From Candidatus Thiodiazotropha sp. (GTDB lineage: Bacteria; Pseudomonadota; Gammaproteobacteria; Chromatiales; Chromatiaceae): a stretch of DNA of 44,240 bases. Position 1 is the first letter of the stretch. The number at the start of each line of letters is the position of its first letter. The notes under the pieces are model-generated. The model saw nothing but the letters and a program-made list of their open reading frames with translations, had not been told where the DNA came from and did not search any database. Of the stretch, positions 43,798 to 44,240 are shown piece by piece. Location: positions 1 to 44,240 of the forward strand of contig JAIVEQ010000035.1 in assembly GCA_023838465.1 (NCBI GenBank), in the 5' to 3' direction. The translations under genes and the position numbers were made by a program.

Positions 43798-44240
43798 TCA
43801 CTCCAGTGTTAAAGATGAATCGATATTGATTGTTTGATACTTTTCCTTGGGTTCTATCCATGGTGCATGGCTCAAGAGGAGAGAGGTTGTTTTTTCGGCA
43901 GAGACGGGTTTGAAAAGATGGAATCCTTGTGCTACATCACAGCCATACAATTTTAAATAATGAAGTTGCTCAGGATTTTCTATTCCTTGTGCAGAGACAG
44001 TCAGCGATAGATTGTGTGCCATATTAATGATCGTTTTAACCAGCTGTTTACCATCAGCTTCATTGCATAGTTCACTGGTAATGGATTTATCTATCTTTAA
44101 ACTATTAATTGAAAATCGTTTAATGTGGTTGAGTGAAGAGTAGCCGATGCCAAAATTATCGATAACGATTTGAATGCCAAGTCGCTTAATCTTTACTAAC
44201 GTCTCAATAGTTTCTCTTCGTTGATCCATGAGTGCGCTTT
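43798..44240 (-). CDS. EAL-domain protein, C-terminal part, cut by window end
   Basis: The frame stays open to the right border (reading SALMDQRRETIETLV as an EAL domain would), so the gene starts outside the window. About 147 residues of the C-terminal half of an EAL domain are seen. Several conserved acidic positions are changed: IDNFGIGYSSL (usual DDFG) and SAQGIEN (usual AEGVE), the latter removing a catalytic Glu. KIDKS and the loop DVAQGFHLFKPV are kept. It is therefore probably a c-di-GMP binder or inactive phosphodiesterase. The gene is followed by two small ORFs and the ANTAR regulator. Confidence 0.85.
   Translation of the reverse strand, partial: SALMDQRRETIETLVKIKRLGIQIVIDNFGIGYSSLNHIKRFSINSLKIDKSITSELCNEADGKQLVKTIINMAHNLSLTVSAQGIENPEQLHYLKLYGCDVAQGFHLFKPVSAEKTTSLLLSHAPWIEPKEKYQTINIDSSLTLE

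Noticed and set aside
1..44240. CRISPR array, prophage or insertion-sequence transposase
   Set aside because: No regularly spaced direct repeats, no phage structural or integrase genes, and no transposase motifs were seen anywhere in the window.

Overview
The window reads as chromosomal DNA of a gammaproteobacterium, most like the sulfur-oxidising Chromatiales and their symbiotic relatives. The evidence is the gene set: HrpB, RsgA, PiT, TcdA, a MetA/MetXS enzyme beside a P-loop ATPase, a DUF1501/DUF1800 pair, DUF2959, and Rpf-type and c-di-GMP signalling proteins. Base composition is moderate (roughly 45-50% G+C by eye), with an AT-rich, gene-poor left end. There is no rRNA, CRISPR array, phage module or recognisable transposase. 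One tRNA (Asp, GUC) is present.

Layout. 1-1500: AT-rich and nearly empty, holding decayed small reading frames and two good intrinsic terminators. 1564-3665: a two-gene operon for a 65-residue protein and a membrane-embedded Rad50/SbcC-type ATPase. 3860-11233: HrpB helicase, a TauE/SafE permease, RsgA GTPase, a secreted propeller-like protein coupled to a periplasmic thioredoxin-fold protein, and an AHSA1/SRPBCC protein. 11706-18553: a signalling island with an RpfC-like hybrid kinase, an RpfC-shaped protein that has lost its kinase core and phosphorelay residues, an RpfG-like HD-GYP regulator, and a tandem receiver protein whose first receiver is degenerate. 18742-20685: P-loop ATPase plus homoserine O-acyltransferase. 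20872-25382: DUF1501 and DUF1800 proteins. 25659-27736: tRNA-Asp, an inositol-monophosphatase family enzyme, a membrane protein and glyoxalase I. 27747-30892: a YfiR-like periplasmic protein coupled to a membrane GGDEF-EAL protein, preceded by the frameshifted tail of an outer-membrane barrel gene. 31131-37736: PiT transporter, DUF2959 lipoprotein, EamA transporter, dGTPase and a CHASE-GGDEF cyclase. 37928-40018: a Cpx-like locus in which the response regulator and sensor kinase are fused in one frame. 40236-44240: TcdA, an RsmC-like methyltransferase, a DsbA-family protein, a small membrane protein, and a compact run of EAL (cut by the window end), two very small ORFs and an ANTAR regulator.

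Themes. Signalling dominates: at least four c-di-GMP proteins, plus several receiver, EAL or Hpt domains whose phosphorylation or catalytic residues are replaced, suggesting protein-protein roles rather than enzymatic ones. Intergenic gaps carry at least six inverted-repeat elements of about 125-255 bp that look like MITEs or large REP-type repeats, each with different ends. The most unusual loci are the transmembrane SMC-like ATPase operon, the Cpx-type regulator-kinase chimera next to a GTAAC-N5-GTAAC repeat, the dead RpfC paralogue, and the EAL / small ORF / small ORF / ANTAR chain joined by overlapping start and stop codons. All functional calls come from reading motifs by eye; no database search was possible.
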